A DNA stretch of 64,000 nucleotides from Casuarius casuarius. Taxonomy: Eukaryota; Chordata; Aves; Casuariiformes; Casuariidae. The notes under the pieces are model-generated. The model searched no databases, was not told the origin of the DNA, and saw only the letters and a program-made list of their open reading frames with translations. Both the position numbers and the translations under genes were made by a program. This document shows, one piece after another, positions 50,906-60,587 of this stretch (the first letter of the stretch is position 1; each line of letters begins with the position of its first letter). The stretch covers positions 6,229,459 through 6,293,458 of the forward strand of contig PTFA01000035.1 in the NCBI GenBank assembly GCA_003342895.1, in the 5' to 3' direction.

Positions 50906-51609
50906 CTCAGCAACCACCATCAGGATTTATACACCCATTTCGCTTGTCCGCCCTGGCTCAGGAGGCTCTGCCACATCCCTTGCTCCAAAGGAACAAGGGC
51001 TTTTTTCCTGCCAAAGCACAAAGACATGGTAATGTTGAATTACAAGCTGCAGTAGCTAGCCCGGTCTGCAAACACGCAGGCGTCGCACACCTCGGCCCCG
51101 AAACTGCCTGCGGACAAGGGTGATGTCCCCAGCGCAGTGGCTCCAGAATGGCTACTGGAGTGGCAGAGCCAGGCGAAACGGGCACGGTTTTAAGACTTCC
51201 CTATTTTTGTTTGTTCCTGCCTACTGGAGTCTTGTTACGCAGAGCTCTGCAGTTTTCCGTAAAGCCCCCCCACCCCATCCTGCAAAAACTGAAGTGGTGG
51301 TAACCTCTTTGTTATTTAACTTCCTTGGAAGCCATTATGCCAGAGCTAGTAAGACATTATTTAAAATATGACATTTAAATAGCTTTCATAAGGAAAATCA
51401 ACCCATCAAAGGAGTTGCTCTGAAATACTATTTTTCTTGGAAATTACAGAGCTAAGGGACTCTAATGGCCATGCTGTTATTCACTTTTTTATTGCCCATT
51501 ACGCCACTTAAAACGCTCATAACAGGATACCTTTTTGTTCCAGGGTATAATCTCTGCCCAGGGAGCACTATCACACAACAATAGCCGTTTTAAAGTGCCT
51601 GCTTCCTAA

Positions 51610-51672
51610 AAGCCTGATCCAAAACCCACGAAGGTCCCATGGATCTCCGTGAGCCTTAGAGCAAAGCCTCGA
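51610..51672. repeat. Relic of a sauropsid interspersed repeat (GCCTGATCC type)
   Basis: The segment AGCCTGATCCAAAACCCACG, then AAGGTCCCATGGATCTCC, resembles a family common in turtle, crocodile and bird DNA built around GGGCCTGATCCAAAGCCCAT and TGAAGTCAATGGGA. I recognise the pattern but cannot assign the family name. CpG decay and substitutions indicate an old copy. It would lie inside ADIPOQ intron 1 if that intron is placed correctly. Confidence 0.45.
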
Positions 51673-52029
51673 GTTGGCCACAGCGCGTTACCAAGCAGCT
51701 CGTTTGGGGAAGCTGCACTGATTGCTTTGGGTAGCAAAGCAGCTGCTTCCAAGGAAGAATGAGACGACAGTTCCTGGGCACTTTGCAAATCGTGGTGTTT
51801 TAGTCCCACAACATAACTCCAGTGGAAGAAAGTATTAAAGTTTGTGTCACTCGGAAGCAATTGAAGTTCACAGTAATTTCTGCTGACATTAAACAGACCA
51901 AGGTTAGCAAACTCTGTAGGTAGCAAGAAACCACCTGCTCAGCACAAAGGCTGCGGGGTTTGACACGAGCGCTGCCAGACCTGTGCTTTCAGTCAGCCGG
52001 TCACTCAGCCGAGCCGGAGTTGAAGCATT

Positions 52030-52250
52030 GTCGTGGACTGACCAGAGCATCGCAGAGACGCCAGCCCCGGGTATCCCGACGTCTGCCGGCCTCGGCGACG
52101 GCCCCACCAGCACGGAGGAGCTCTGCGAGCGCCTGGGGAGCGAGTACCTCTGGGTCTGCTCCTCCCCGCGCCGGCTCTCCTCCAGGGCCGAGGTCAGCCG
52201 CTGCTCCCGGGGGCCTGATCCCGACCCCACATGCCGGAGCTCACGCCAGA
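52030..52250. promoter_or_regulatory. CpG-rich block just upstream of ADIPOQ exon 2
   Basis: The block is CpG-rich (GTCTGCCGGCCTCGGCGACG at about 52081) and ends about 130 bases before the exon 2 acceptor. Exon 2 is itself GC-rich, so the two form one GC-rich domain interrupted by a T-rich acceptor tract. It could be an internal promoter or simply regional composition. Confidence 0.3.
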
Positions 52251-52380
52251 AGAGCGCTGAGCGTGGAAGGGTCGTTCTGCCACGCAGAATTGCTTCCCGT
52301 TGGGCATGTCAATGCAGTCCCATTTATTATGTGCCCCTTCATTATTCCATTGGTTTCTTTTGTTTTTTTTTGTTTTTTAG

Positions 52381-52645
52381 GGTTTTTTCAAACCTTTAAA
52401 GGCGAGGAAGGCGTTGTCTGTTTCGGGATCCGGGATGTGGGGCGCAGCCCGCTTCCTCCTGTGCTCGCTGCTGCTGGCGACCCTCCACGGCACGGAGACA
52501 GCCGCGCAGGAGACCCAGCCCGACCCCAAGACGCCGTGTGCCAACTGGATGGGGGGAGCGCCCGGCTACCCCGGCCACAACGGGCTCCCCGGCCGCGACG
52601 GGAAGGACGGCAAAGACGGACAAAAGGGAGAGAAAGGCGAGCAAG
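52381..52645 (+). other. ADIPOQ: ADIPOQ exon 2 (5' UTR end, signal peptide, first collagen triplets)
   Basis: The exon opens after a T-rich tract ending in AG at 52379-52380, a strong 3' splice site. It has 54 bases of untranslated leader, then the ATG at 52435. Coding covers residues 1-70 plus the first base of the codon for Gly71, so the intron is phase 1. The donor is GTTGGT at 52646. A better-looking GTGAGG lies four bases further on, but using it would bring a stop codon into frame at once, so the phase-1 donor is the functional one. The exon is GC-rich, as is usual for avian microchromosomal genes. The start of the exon is inferred from the acceptor only. Confidence 0.88.
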
Positions 52646-54169
52646 GTTGGTGAGGAGCTTTGGGAAGGTCGCTGCTGGAGCCCGCGGCAGTCCCAAGCCT
52701 TGTGCCCCACGAGCCGGGAGCCCCGAGTGGGTGGACAGGGTGGGGGTCACAGAGCGCACACACCCCCCGGCACCCACCCGTGGAAACCGCAGGAGAGGCT
52801 CGTGACGTGGAGCACCCGTGCGTTGGGCTCAGCCCTGTCCTCCTCTGTCAGGGCACGAAACCCAGCCTCCGAGAGCCTCTCCTGAGCTTCAGGGGAGAAA
52901 GACATCTCAGGAGGAGCCAGATACAATATTTATGGGGGGGCCAACAGAAAGACTACCACTGATTTCCCTGAGTGCCCAGTACACCCCAAATCTCCCAGCT
53001 GTCTTCAGATAAACAATGTTTCTTCTTATTAAAGAAGGGAGAGCACAAGACAGGAGAAAGAGAGGCCAGAGAACAAGCGAACCCTGTGGCTGGGAGTAAT
53101 GAAGCACTTATTTCTCGAGAACGGCGCAGGGGGAGGACCTGCTTTCTCTGCTGTGCGGGCCGTGCTTTGGCTGCTCTCAGCAAGCCAGAGGGTTCGGTTT
53201 GGTCCTTTGCTCATTTCTAATTAATGAGGTTTTCCAGACGCTCGCTCTCAGCAGCTCTGCACACACACAATACGGTAGTGCCTGAAGGAGCGCTCGCCAC
53301 ACCGTCAGAGAGGACCGCAGCATGGTGCGGAGCGGGTTTTAAACCTGCTGTCTCAGGTCCTGGGGATGTTGAACTAATCCAGCCTTTCCTAAACAGTCCT
53401 GCAGCATTCCTGCGTGCAGGTTACTCTCTCGCCCCTCGCCCTCTCCTCCTGCCAAGCACCAGGCACGCACTCCTCACGTCTGCAGCCGTAACGTCCCTAT
53501 GCCTCCTCGTGCAACCGTGCCCGCCCTTAGGGGACAACCCTCGTTTCACGATGTCGAGCGGTTCCTTCTGTATTTTGGGGCAGTGCGTAGCAGCTGCCAG
53601 CACAGCACAAACCACCTCATCAACCCCAACTCTGTCCCCTAGGTGAGCAAGGCCCCAAAGGCGACAATGGCGAAATAGGAAGCCGTGGAGTTGAAGGGCC
53701 AAGAGGATTTCCAGGAAACCCAGGGATGAAAGGGCAGAAGGGAGAAGGTGCCTACGTTTACCGCTCCGCCTTCAGCGTGGGGCTCGCGGGCAGAGCTCCT
53801 CACCCCAACGTCCCCATCCGATTCAGCAAGATCTTCTACAACGAGCAGAGCCACTACGACGCGACCACAGGCAAGTTCCACTGCAGCATCCCTGGCACGT
53901 ACTATTTCGCCTACCACCTCACGGTGTACCTGTCGGACGTCAAGGTCAGCCTGTACAAGAAGGACAAGGCAGTGCTCTTCACCTACGACCAGTTCCAGCA
54001 GAACAACGTCGACCAAGCGAGCGGTTCTGTGTTGCTTCACCTCAGTGCCGGGGAAGAAGTCTGGCTTCAAGTGTACGGGGAAGGGGAAAACAACGGCGTC
54101 TACGCTGACAACATCAACGATTCTACTTTCATGGGATTCCTCCTTTACCCAGACTTGGATCTCCATTAA
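52435..54169 (+). CDS. ADIPOQ: Adiponectin, two coding exons joined 52435-52645 and 53643-54169
   Basis: This encodes adiponectin, a secreted adipose hormone of the C1q/TNF superfamily. In characterised vertebrates it forms trimers, hexamers and high-molecular-weight multimers and acts through ADIPOR1/ADIPOR2 and T-cadherin. The spliced protein is 245 residues, against 244 in human. In order it has a hydrophobic signal peptide (about residues 1-19), a short variable region with Cys35 (equivalent to the human Cys36 used for inter-trimer disulfides), 22 unbroken Gly-X-Y triplets (residues 41-106), and a C1q globular domain (about 107-245). The hallmarks GAYVYRSAFSVGL, KIFYN, FHC (Cys151), VKVSLYKKDKA, NNVDQASGSVLLHL and VWLQVYGEGE are all present. 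Lysines at collagen positions 64, 67, 76 and 100 match the hydroxylated, glycosylated human lysines. The ATG at 52435 is used because it begins a signal peptide; nothing in frame upstream is ATG. The gene appears intact and functional. I am confident of orthology over other C1QTNF paralogues because the C1q core is nearly identical to mammalian adiponectin. Confidence 0.97.
52646..53642 (+). other. ADIPOQ: ADIPOQ intron 2 (phase 1, 997 bp)
   Basis: The intron runs from GTTGGT to a pyrimidine-rich CTCTGTCCCCTAG. It interrupts the collagen-coding region after the tenth triplet, and splicing restores the Gly-X-Y register exactly (GEQ, GEQ, GPK). The intron sits in the collagen segment as in mammalian ADIPOQ but is short. 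I see no further exon or recognisable repeat in it. Confidence 0.9.
53643..54169 (+). other. ADIPOQ: ADIPOQ exon 3 coding part (rest of collagen stalk, C1q domain, stop)
   Basis: This piece completes the collagen stalk (residues 71-106) and encodes the whole globular C1q domain without interruption, the usual arrangement for C1q/TNF genes. The stop codon is TAA at 54167-54169. An N-D-S sequon lies near the C-terminus, at the place where mammals also have N-D-S. The loop after SVGL reads AGRAPHPN, where human has ETYVTIPN, so this short segment is diverged inside an otherwise highly conserved domain. Confidence 0.96.
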
Positions 54170-54289
54170 AGCAGGAGGTTGTACATGGGAGAGGACACGG
54201 TGGCTTAACCCCAGAATTGAGTTCTAGGGCACTATAGCTATACTATACTTCTTGGAAAATTGCCTTTTGTGGGTACTACAATTGCCAAG

Positions 54290-54350
54290 GGTGGAATCCT
54301 ATCTCCTGGGAAATCAATGAGGTTATACAAATGACTTCAGCGGGACCAAG
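54290..54350. repeat. Relic of the same sauropsid repeat type in the ADIPOQ 3' flank
   Basis: The words AATCCTATCTCCTGGGAAAT, CAATGAGGTTATACA and TGACTTCAGCGGGA parallel the sauropsid repeat words for TCTGATCTC, TCAATGGAGTTACACC and TGACTTCAATGGGA. The copy is short and diverged. If the 3' UTR extends as proposed, this relic is part of the ADIPOQ mRNA. Confidence 0.35.
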
Positions 54351-55624
54351 AGTTCGCTCGTACCCCTGCTCTTGTTCTCCTTACAAAAATCTGGGTCCAA
54401 AGTTAAACACCCTTCCTAGAACATCATGAAACAGTAACTCCTGAAATAGGTTGGCTTTTTAGAAAAATTGAAAACTGTAAAATAATTGTTGTATTTAAAT
54501 ACAAAATTTAAAATAACCACTTAAAAATTCATTCAAAATATTGTCACACAATTCAGCCAACATTTTACAATTTGAGTAGAACAGGGAGAAAACTATTCAT
54601 GAAAACCGTATCTGTTCTCATTTTCAGCTGGCAACAGATGGCTTGTTTTTGCTATTGAAATCCCCTTATTAGGGCTTTTGACTTCCACCCATGGTCTGTT
54701 GTTTCCCTTCTTCAGCCCAGATCCCTACATGTATTCAGATTTTTACCTCTTATTGATTTTAATGCTTTGGTTTTCCTTTTATGCTTGTCTCCCAACATTA
54801 TCTCTAATTTAGATTGCATACTCGGGGCAGGGATCTTCTCTTTTTATTTGTCTGAAAAGCCTTATGAACACCCACGAGGCTACGTAACAAAAGCAGCCCT
54901 TTGACCACGTGGCTTTGGGCATCCTGAAGGGGTTACAGACGTGTTGGTCTCGGAGATGGCAACACTTGGAAACGAGAGCAGCTCCCCTGCAAACATCATC
55001 CCTGACCCAGAGAGCAGAAGGCCCCCAGAGGTTCCTGGGCAGAGAAGACAGGGTGGACATGTCCCTTCCCAAGTCACTGCCCTGGCCCTGGGACTGATGT
55101 CATGTCATTCAGCCCAGAGGCTGTAGGCGTGGGGCAAGATAGCAGAGATCCTGTCCCATCTCCTACCTGAATAGCAGCTAAGTGCAGTCAGAAGTTGAGG
55201 ACAAGCAACCATTTTTCCCACTCAGTAAGTATGCCATTAGTAAAGGTTAGCATGTCAGTTGGGCAGAGCTTCAGCTGGTGCAGCTTCACACATTGAAAGG
55301 GCTACCAGGATTAACACCTGGGATCTGCCCCAGCTCTCTGCAAGGTTAGCTCAATGCTGTGAAGAGTACTAAGGCTGAGACCAGTAACGGTCCTGCCACA
55401 AACTCCTTTTCCAAGGAGGTCTGTCGACTTTCAGCTAAAAGACGATTTGATAGCTTCTCAGATATGTTCAAAGATGATGACTCCTGTTAAGCTTCAGGAC
55501 AAGCTAACACACATCAGAGCTAATGTATTATTACAAGCACGGAACTGCATTAAGAGCTTCAAATGAAAATACTTCCAACAGCAGCATTTTCTACACTCCA
55601 GTGAATTATCACATTACAAATAAC

Positions 55625-55630
55625 AATAAA
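55625..55630 (+). terminator. Candidate polyadenylation signal AATAAA for ADIPOQ
   Basis: This is the first canonical AATAAA I see downstream of the ADIPOQ stop, followed within 40 bases by a T/G-containing stretch. It is assigned only by position and motif. The hexamer is common by chance in AT-rich DNA. Confidence 0.3.
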
Positions 55631-58600
55631 AAACTCTCAGTACGAATGTCCCAGCATTTTTATACGTGTCATTGGGAACAGTTTAAAGAAAGGGACATTT
55701 TTTTAGCCTCACCAGGTAGCTCGGGGCGGGGGAGGGGGGAGTCTAGCAGGGAAACTGGAGAAACCATCCGCTAGCTGAAACATTAGCGGAAGAACTGAAG
55801 CTTTCCCAAAGGCATTGGGCTCCCACGGACTCCAGACGCAGCAACGGAGCAATGTGCAAACACATGGTTTGGCCAGTTGTGGCCAAGTCCACGATACAAA
55901 GTATTTAAGACAAAGCTTTACTGAAAGCACTGGCCAGAAGGTTTCCACGCATCCACTTTTAGGGTATACACCCTCCTTCCTGAGGAGAAATTTTCTCCTC
56001 TCTCATAAGAAGTTTTGTCCAGGTGGAATTTAGGAACTCTGTGCATTTGTCCAGATTTGGACCCACGGCAAAGGCGGGGGGAGCTCTGCAGAGTGCTGGA
56101 GGCACATGCGGGAGATCAGCTCTGCAGCCCAGAGCCAGGAAGCGTGACATGTCCCAGAAGCAGACACAGATACACATGTCCAGAAGCCTCAGACAAACAG
56201 AACAGCACTAGAATAGCAGCTTATTTGATTTACATGAGCTAAGACAATGATTCTGTGGAGATAATTGTAGTATCTAAACACACTTTGACTACCTCCAGAG
56301 AGTCCTCCACATCATCTCCATCACAGAATTATCCTTTCCTTCAGGTGACTGAATCCCCATTAAACAAGTCAAGTTGGTCTGTGTGTTTCAGCAAAACTGA
56401 ACTTAAGGTGGGTTTTTCTCTCTCTCTTTTTTAGTTTTGAGTTTTGGTATTTCCACTATCAGCCAGCCAGATACCAGCTAGAGCATCTCAAGGAATGCAA
56501 TGCCCCCATCTCTGGCCAGATGCAGCAACAAACAAGATTCTCCAGCAATACATTTGCAAGCATTAGTTTTGCAAACAGATCTCAAAATTCACTCCGGTCC
56601 TCAGGCCACATAAAGACTAAATCCAGAGTCTTTATTCAGATAAAGGCTCTCATGCCTATTTTACTGCTCCAGATTTACAACATACATCTACACAATGCAC
56701 ATGAATAACTCATCTCCTTGCATTGAGTGATAAATTCTAATTTAAGATGAAAGCTCTCCTAGCAGAGAGCCATGCCAGTAGCTACCCAAGTCCCCAGAGA
56801 GCCCCAGCTCTGCAGTGGGAGCTGGCAGACTAAAGCATAGCACCTACCCAGATGACAAGGCAGTGGCACCCTGAGCTAGTCAACACGCAGGTGGCTCCCT
56901 CTTGCTTTCCTGAGAAACTGCCCATCTTCCCAGCTTCCATGAAGGCTTTACTATCTCACCACCTTACACTGCTCCTTCTTGAAGGAAATGAACTTTGGTT
57001 TCCAGAGTGTTTACCCAAAACTGTCAAGTCTGAACTCATCATGACTGGCCAGACAAAGAGAGAAGCTCCTGTAGCCCAGGAGACTTTGAACACCAAAATG
57101 CCCATACTAGATTTAGCAAGGACTAAACAAATGCTTAAGCTGATCATGTTGAATTCAGACAACTGGGAAAAACCCAGCTTCTATTGTGTGAATTAATGGT
57201 AAGGGAATGGGGGGCGGGGGGGGAGGCAGGGAGAAACGGGACTAATCCATAAACAAAACGCGATTTAAAAATGCAGCAATTGCTGGATCAAATAATATAA
57301 GAGGCTTAAATCTAAAGGAGCAAGTTCGAGCTTTTGCAGTGTTTTTTCAAACATATTCATGCAGATTTTCTGAAGGCAGTGGAAATGGAAGTGACCAAAG
57401 CACTAAAAGACATTCGGGATAAACATCAGAAAAACACTAAAGACTGGTTCCTAAAGAAGCAGCCAAAATGAATTTTTCCTTTCCCTGCTACCACACAGCA
57501 GGAGCATAAATGTTTACAGTTTTATCCCATGCACTAGGACCTGAGAGACTTAAATACAGCTTTTCACACTGCCACATACATCTGATGTTGCATATTTGTA
57601 TGCTCAAAGCTATGGGGAGAGACCAGGATGTCTCATCCACTTTGACAGACCTGTCATCTGTGTGATCTATATCAATACAACTTCTACCCACACCAACACC
57701 ATCTCCCACCTGAATTTACCATGGCTGTAGTGTCATGAGTGCAGTGTGTGACAGAAACTCAGGGACTGGGTCTACACCATCCATTTGAGCAGTCCCTCCA
57801 AATCCCAGAGCGTCGCTCACCTTCCGCATCATTCCACTCCAGCAGCCAGAATTCGCCCCATCTGGGATGCTTGCAGATGCCATCAGACCTTGCAGCACAT
57901 GACCCACCACCTGGAAGAGGCCTGGAGTCACCATCATGGAACCATCCTGTTCTACTGTCCCAGCTGTGGGTGTGCTTGGAGGCCACGTATTGAGAAATAG
58001 TCATAAAAATGTCACAGGAGTGACAGCAATATATTTATAAAATGCATACTCTATTTATACACACACACTATCATGGATACAAGCTAACAAAGCCCCACAA
58101 GGATGTTGAATATTCATACATATGTTTTATCTATGTCATTAAGTGTGTAGCCTCTTTATCCCCCTGTAGTTGGCTTTTCCAAACTCTTCTAAAAACTGCA
58201 GCCTCGCATGCAGGACTGCCTCCTCACAGGCTGCCTGGGGACATCAGAATGAAGGTCCCCATGATCTGCGTTGCTCTGCTCACAGAGAGCCACCGAGCAT
58301 GAATTTGGTACCCAAAAGATTCAGGGACTTTGGGTCCAGAACAGGGAACCACAGGGCTGACAAACTTGCCATCAGGAGAGAACTGACCTTCAGCCATTTC
58401 CAGATGGGGAGGGTGAAGCAGCAAGGCAGGACCATACCCACCAAAGCGCATCAGCCCGCTCAGTGGTACTGCCACCACACAGGGCCGCTGTCAGAGCCAG
58501 GCCACGGGATGCTGCCCAGCCATGGCAGGAGTCCAGGCTGGCACCCCTCACTCCAGGCTCGAGCCTGGCCACGAGGCATCTCCAGAGATCTTCATCCCTC

Positions 58601-60300
58601 TCAGAGTGCGAGACGAGCTGCCAGGGCAAGGGCAGCGCCAGCGAGAGCGAGGGGTGGGCTTGCCGGCAGCTAGTGCTGCTAGCATTGCTCCAGGTTCCAC
58701 TGCTTCTGCTCTCGCTTCTGACTCACACAGCTCTCTTCTTAACCGGACTTCTTACACACAAGTGGCCAGGCCATTTTTGCTTTGCTGAAAACAAATATCA
58801 AATGGAACATGCTCCCCCCTTGGCAATACCCCAGCTCCTCACAAGCTGTGCTTACGCTGCTCTGTAGCCCTCCTGCAGCCATGAGCAGTCCTATACCCCT
58901 GCACTGTGCACACTGCTGGTTCCTGCCTGATGCACCTTATTTCCCCACATACTTCTCCCACTGTATCACACAGCAGATTGTTTTCAGTTTGCAGTGGGGC
59001 TCTCCTGTAGCTTTGTTTAACAAGCACTCTCCCCCAAGTGCTACATGGCACTCCAAACACAATAGTGCTTACATGCAAATACTGTGTAAAATATACACAA
59101 GCACAAACACTGTTGCCTCTGTGAGCAGTAAGCATGCATAAAAAAAGGGGGCAGTCTGTGGATTGCCTGTTCAGTAATTCAGGGCACAGCTGTAACAGGG
59201 CAGCCGGACAGCAAAGCAACTCTGCTGCAAGCCTTCTCTCAGCTTCCCTCCTCCTCAAGCACAGTAGGACTTCTGTCTTCACAGGGTATTTTCAAAAGCA
59301 TTTAACAGAGTTAAACCCCAAGGTCTGGGAAGCAGAGACTTCCCAGTTCCATTTAAAGAGAGAACAGCACAGTTTCTATCTTAACTGTATGTTTATCAGG
59401 AAAGAAAACACCACAGACACAGTTAAGATGAAACACTTAGAATAAGCTGTAAGTGAAAGCCATTGAAGTACTAGTGCTTTTTATATACTGACTTTTCCAC
59501 ACCACTACAGCTGTAAATACACAAATATGATTTCACGAGAATACTCACCCTTTGGCATGTTAGCAGAGACGCATGTTCCTCCCACATCCCCCAGAGACAA
59601 CGGCTTGCTCTCTGCTGCATGACGAGGATGTGCCATGCAGCCTGTGTCACCCCTTGTCACCTCCAGGCACCTCAGAAACCAGCCAACACCAGACTGATCT
59701 GCCCAAAAGCCACTTTGCACCTCCAGAAGCGGCAGCCACCCGGTCCCAGCAATCCTTGGGGACAAACGCTCTCCTGCTGGGGGCTCACCCCAACAAGCAA
59801 AGTGAACACAGCCACAGCCTGCACTGAGCAGGGCAGGTGCAGAAACACCCCTGCTCCATTGCAGCTGGAGTCAAGCCCTAAAGCCGTCCTTAGGACCTCC
59901 ATTACTACCTCCCGAGGCAGGCCCAGGCCCTGCAGGCGTCTGCGTGCAGGTGCTCAATGAGACACTTGCACCAAAATTGTGCTGGAGAGCTTCAGGAGGA
60001 GCAGCTGAGCATGGCTGGCCACGACCCCACCAGGCTTTAAGTCCTCAGCGAGTCCTAATGGCTACTGAAATGTCCAAATCCCTACACATGCTAGGGGTTT
60101 GTCCCTGCAGCTCTCCTTGATGCCTCAGCTGTTCCTCGGATGGCAGGCACCAACTGAAGCAGCTCTACCAGGCACCCAGCCAGGCTCATTGCAGTAGCCC
60201 AAGGGCAGGGAGCTGCCCCCTGGCCCCATGCTGCATTTGGGGGAGAGCTGCCCATGGGGTTTGGGAGGGTGATGAGGTTACGGCCAAAGAGCTCAGGGTC

Positions 60301-60317
60301 TTTTTTTTTTTTTTTTT
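60301..60317. repeat. Poly(T) tract, 17 T
   Basis: A run of 17 T ending in TTTCCTTAAATAAAGG on the plus strand. Read from the minus strand it is a poly(A) run, but no retrocopy was recognised upstream of it. Confidence 0.9.
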
Positions 60318-60556
60318 CCTTAAATAAAGGCAGCCTTTTCCATTAATAAAGCACTGTGTGTTTATACTCACCCTCCATAATCTTCTGGGGTGTCAAAGCT
60401 GGCCAAAATAGGTACTGTCATCTCAGGCATGGGCTGGCTCCCCTGGATTGCAGTGCTTTGAACAACCGATTAAAATATAACAAAACAGCTGAGAATGACA
60501 TTGGCATATGCAAAGGACCCAGAACCATCTGCTCCCAGACAAATTTAAATGCATTA

Positions 60557-60587
60557 AAAAAAAACAAAAACAAAAAAACAAAAAAAT
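60557..60587. repeat. A-rich low-complexity tract (AAAAAC type)
   Basis: An A-rich stretch punctuated by single C residues (AAAAAAAACAAAAACAAAAA and following). It may be the decayed tail of an old retroelement but nothing upstream is recognisable. Confidence 0.85.

Larger units (their letters stand above)
49363..52380 (+). other. Probable ADIPOQ intron 1 or upstream region
   Basis: If the first exon is at 49.36 kb this is intron 1. Otherwise it is upstream flank. It contains GC-rich blocks at 50490-50600, 50730-50900 and 52030-52250, and an old sauropsid-type repeat relic at 51610-51672. It ends in a long polypyrimidine tract (52350-52378) serving the exon 2 acceptor. No coding exon was recognised. 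Long open frames around 51960-52380 are a by-product of GC-rich composition. Confidence 0.4.
54170..55650 (+). other. ADIPOQ: Probable ADIPOQ 3' UTR (3' end uncertain)
   Basis: No reading frame of interest follows the stop codon. The sequence becomes AT-rich, especially at 54440-54600, including a perfect 12-base palindrome at 54491-54502 (GTATTTAAATAC). The first canonical AATAAA that I find downstream is at 55625-55630, which would give a 3' UTR of about 1.45 kb. Mammalian ADIPOQ has a long 3' UTR, so this is plausible, but the signal could be fortuitous and the true end could be elsewhere. Confidence 0.35.

Noticed and set aside
52414..52434. Upstream in-frame extension of ADIPOQ starting at TTG (52414)
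   Set aside because: A TTG start is not expected in a vertebrate mRNA. The ATG at 52435 begins directly with a typical signal peptide.
52650..52655. Stronger-looking donor GTGAGG four bases after the chosen ADIPOQ exon 2 end
   Set aside because: Splicing here to the acceptor at 53642 puts TGG then TGA in frame and breaks the Gly-X-Y repeat. The phase-1 donor at 52646 restores it perfectly.
51960..52805. 281-codon frame overlapping ADIPOQ exon 2 in another frame
   Set aside because: It runs across the T-rich intron end and through exon 2 out of frame with adiponectin. The collagen frame is clearly the real one.
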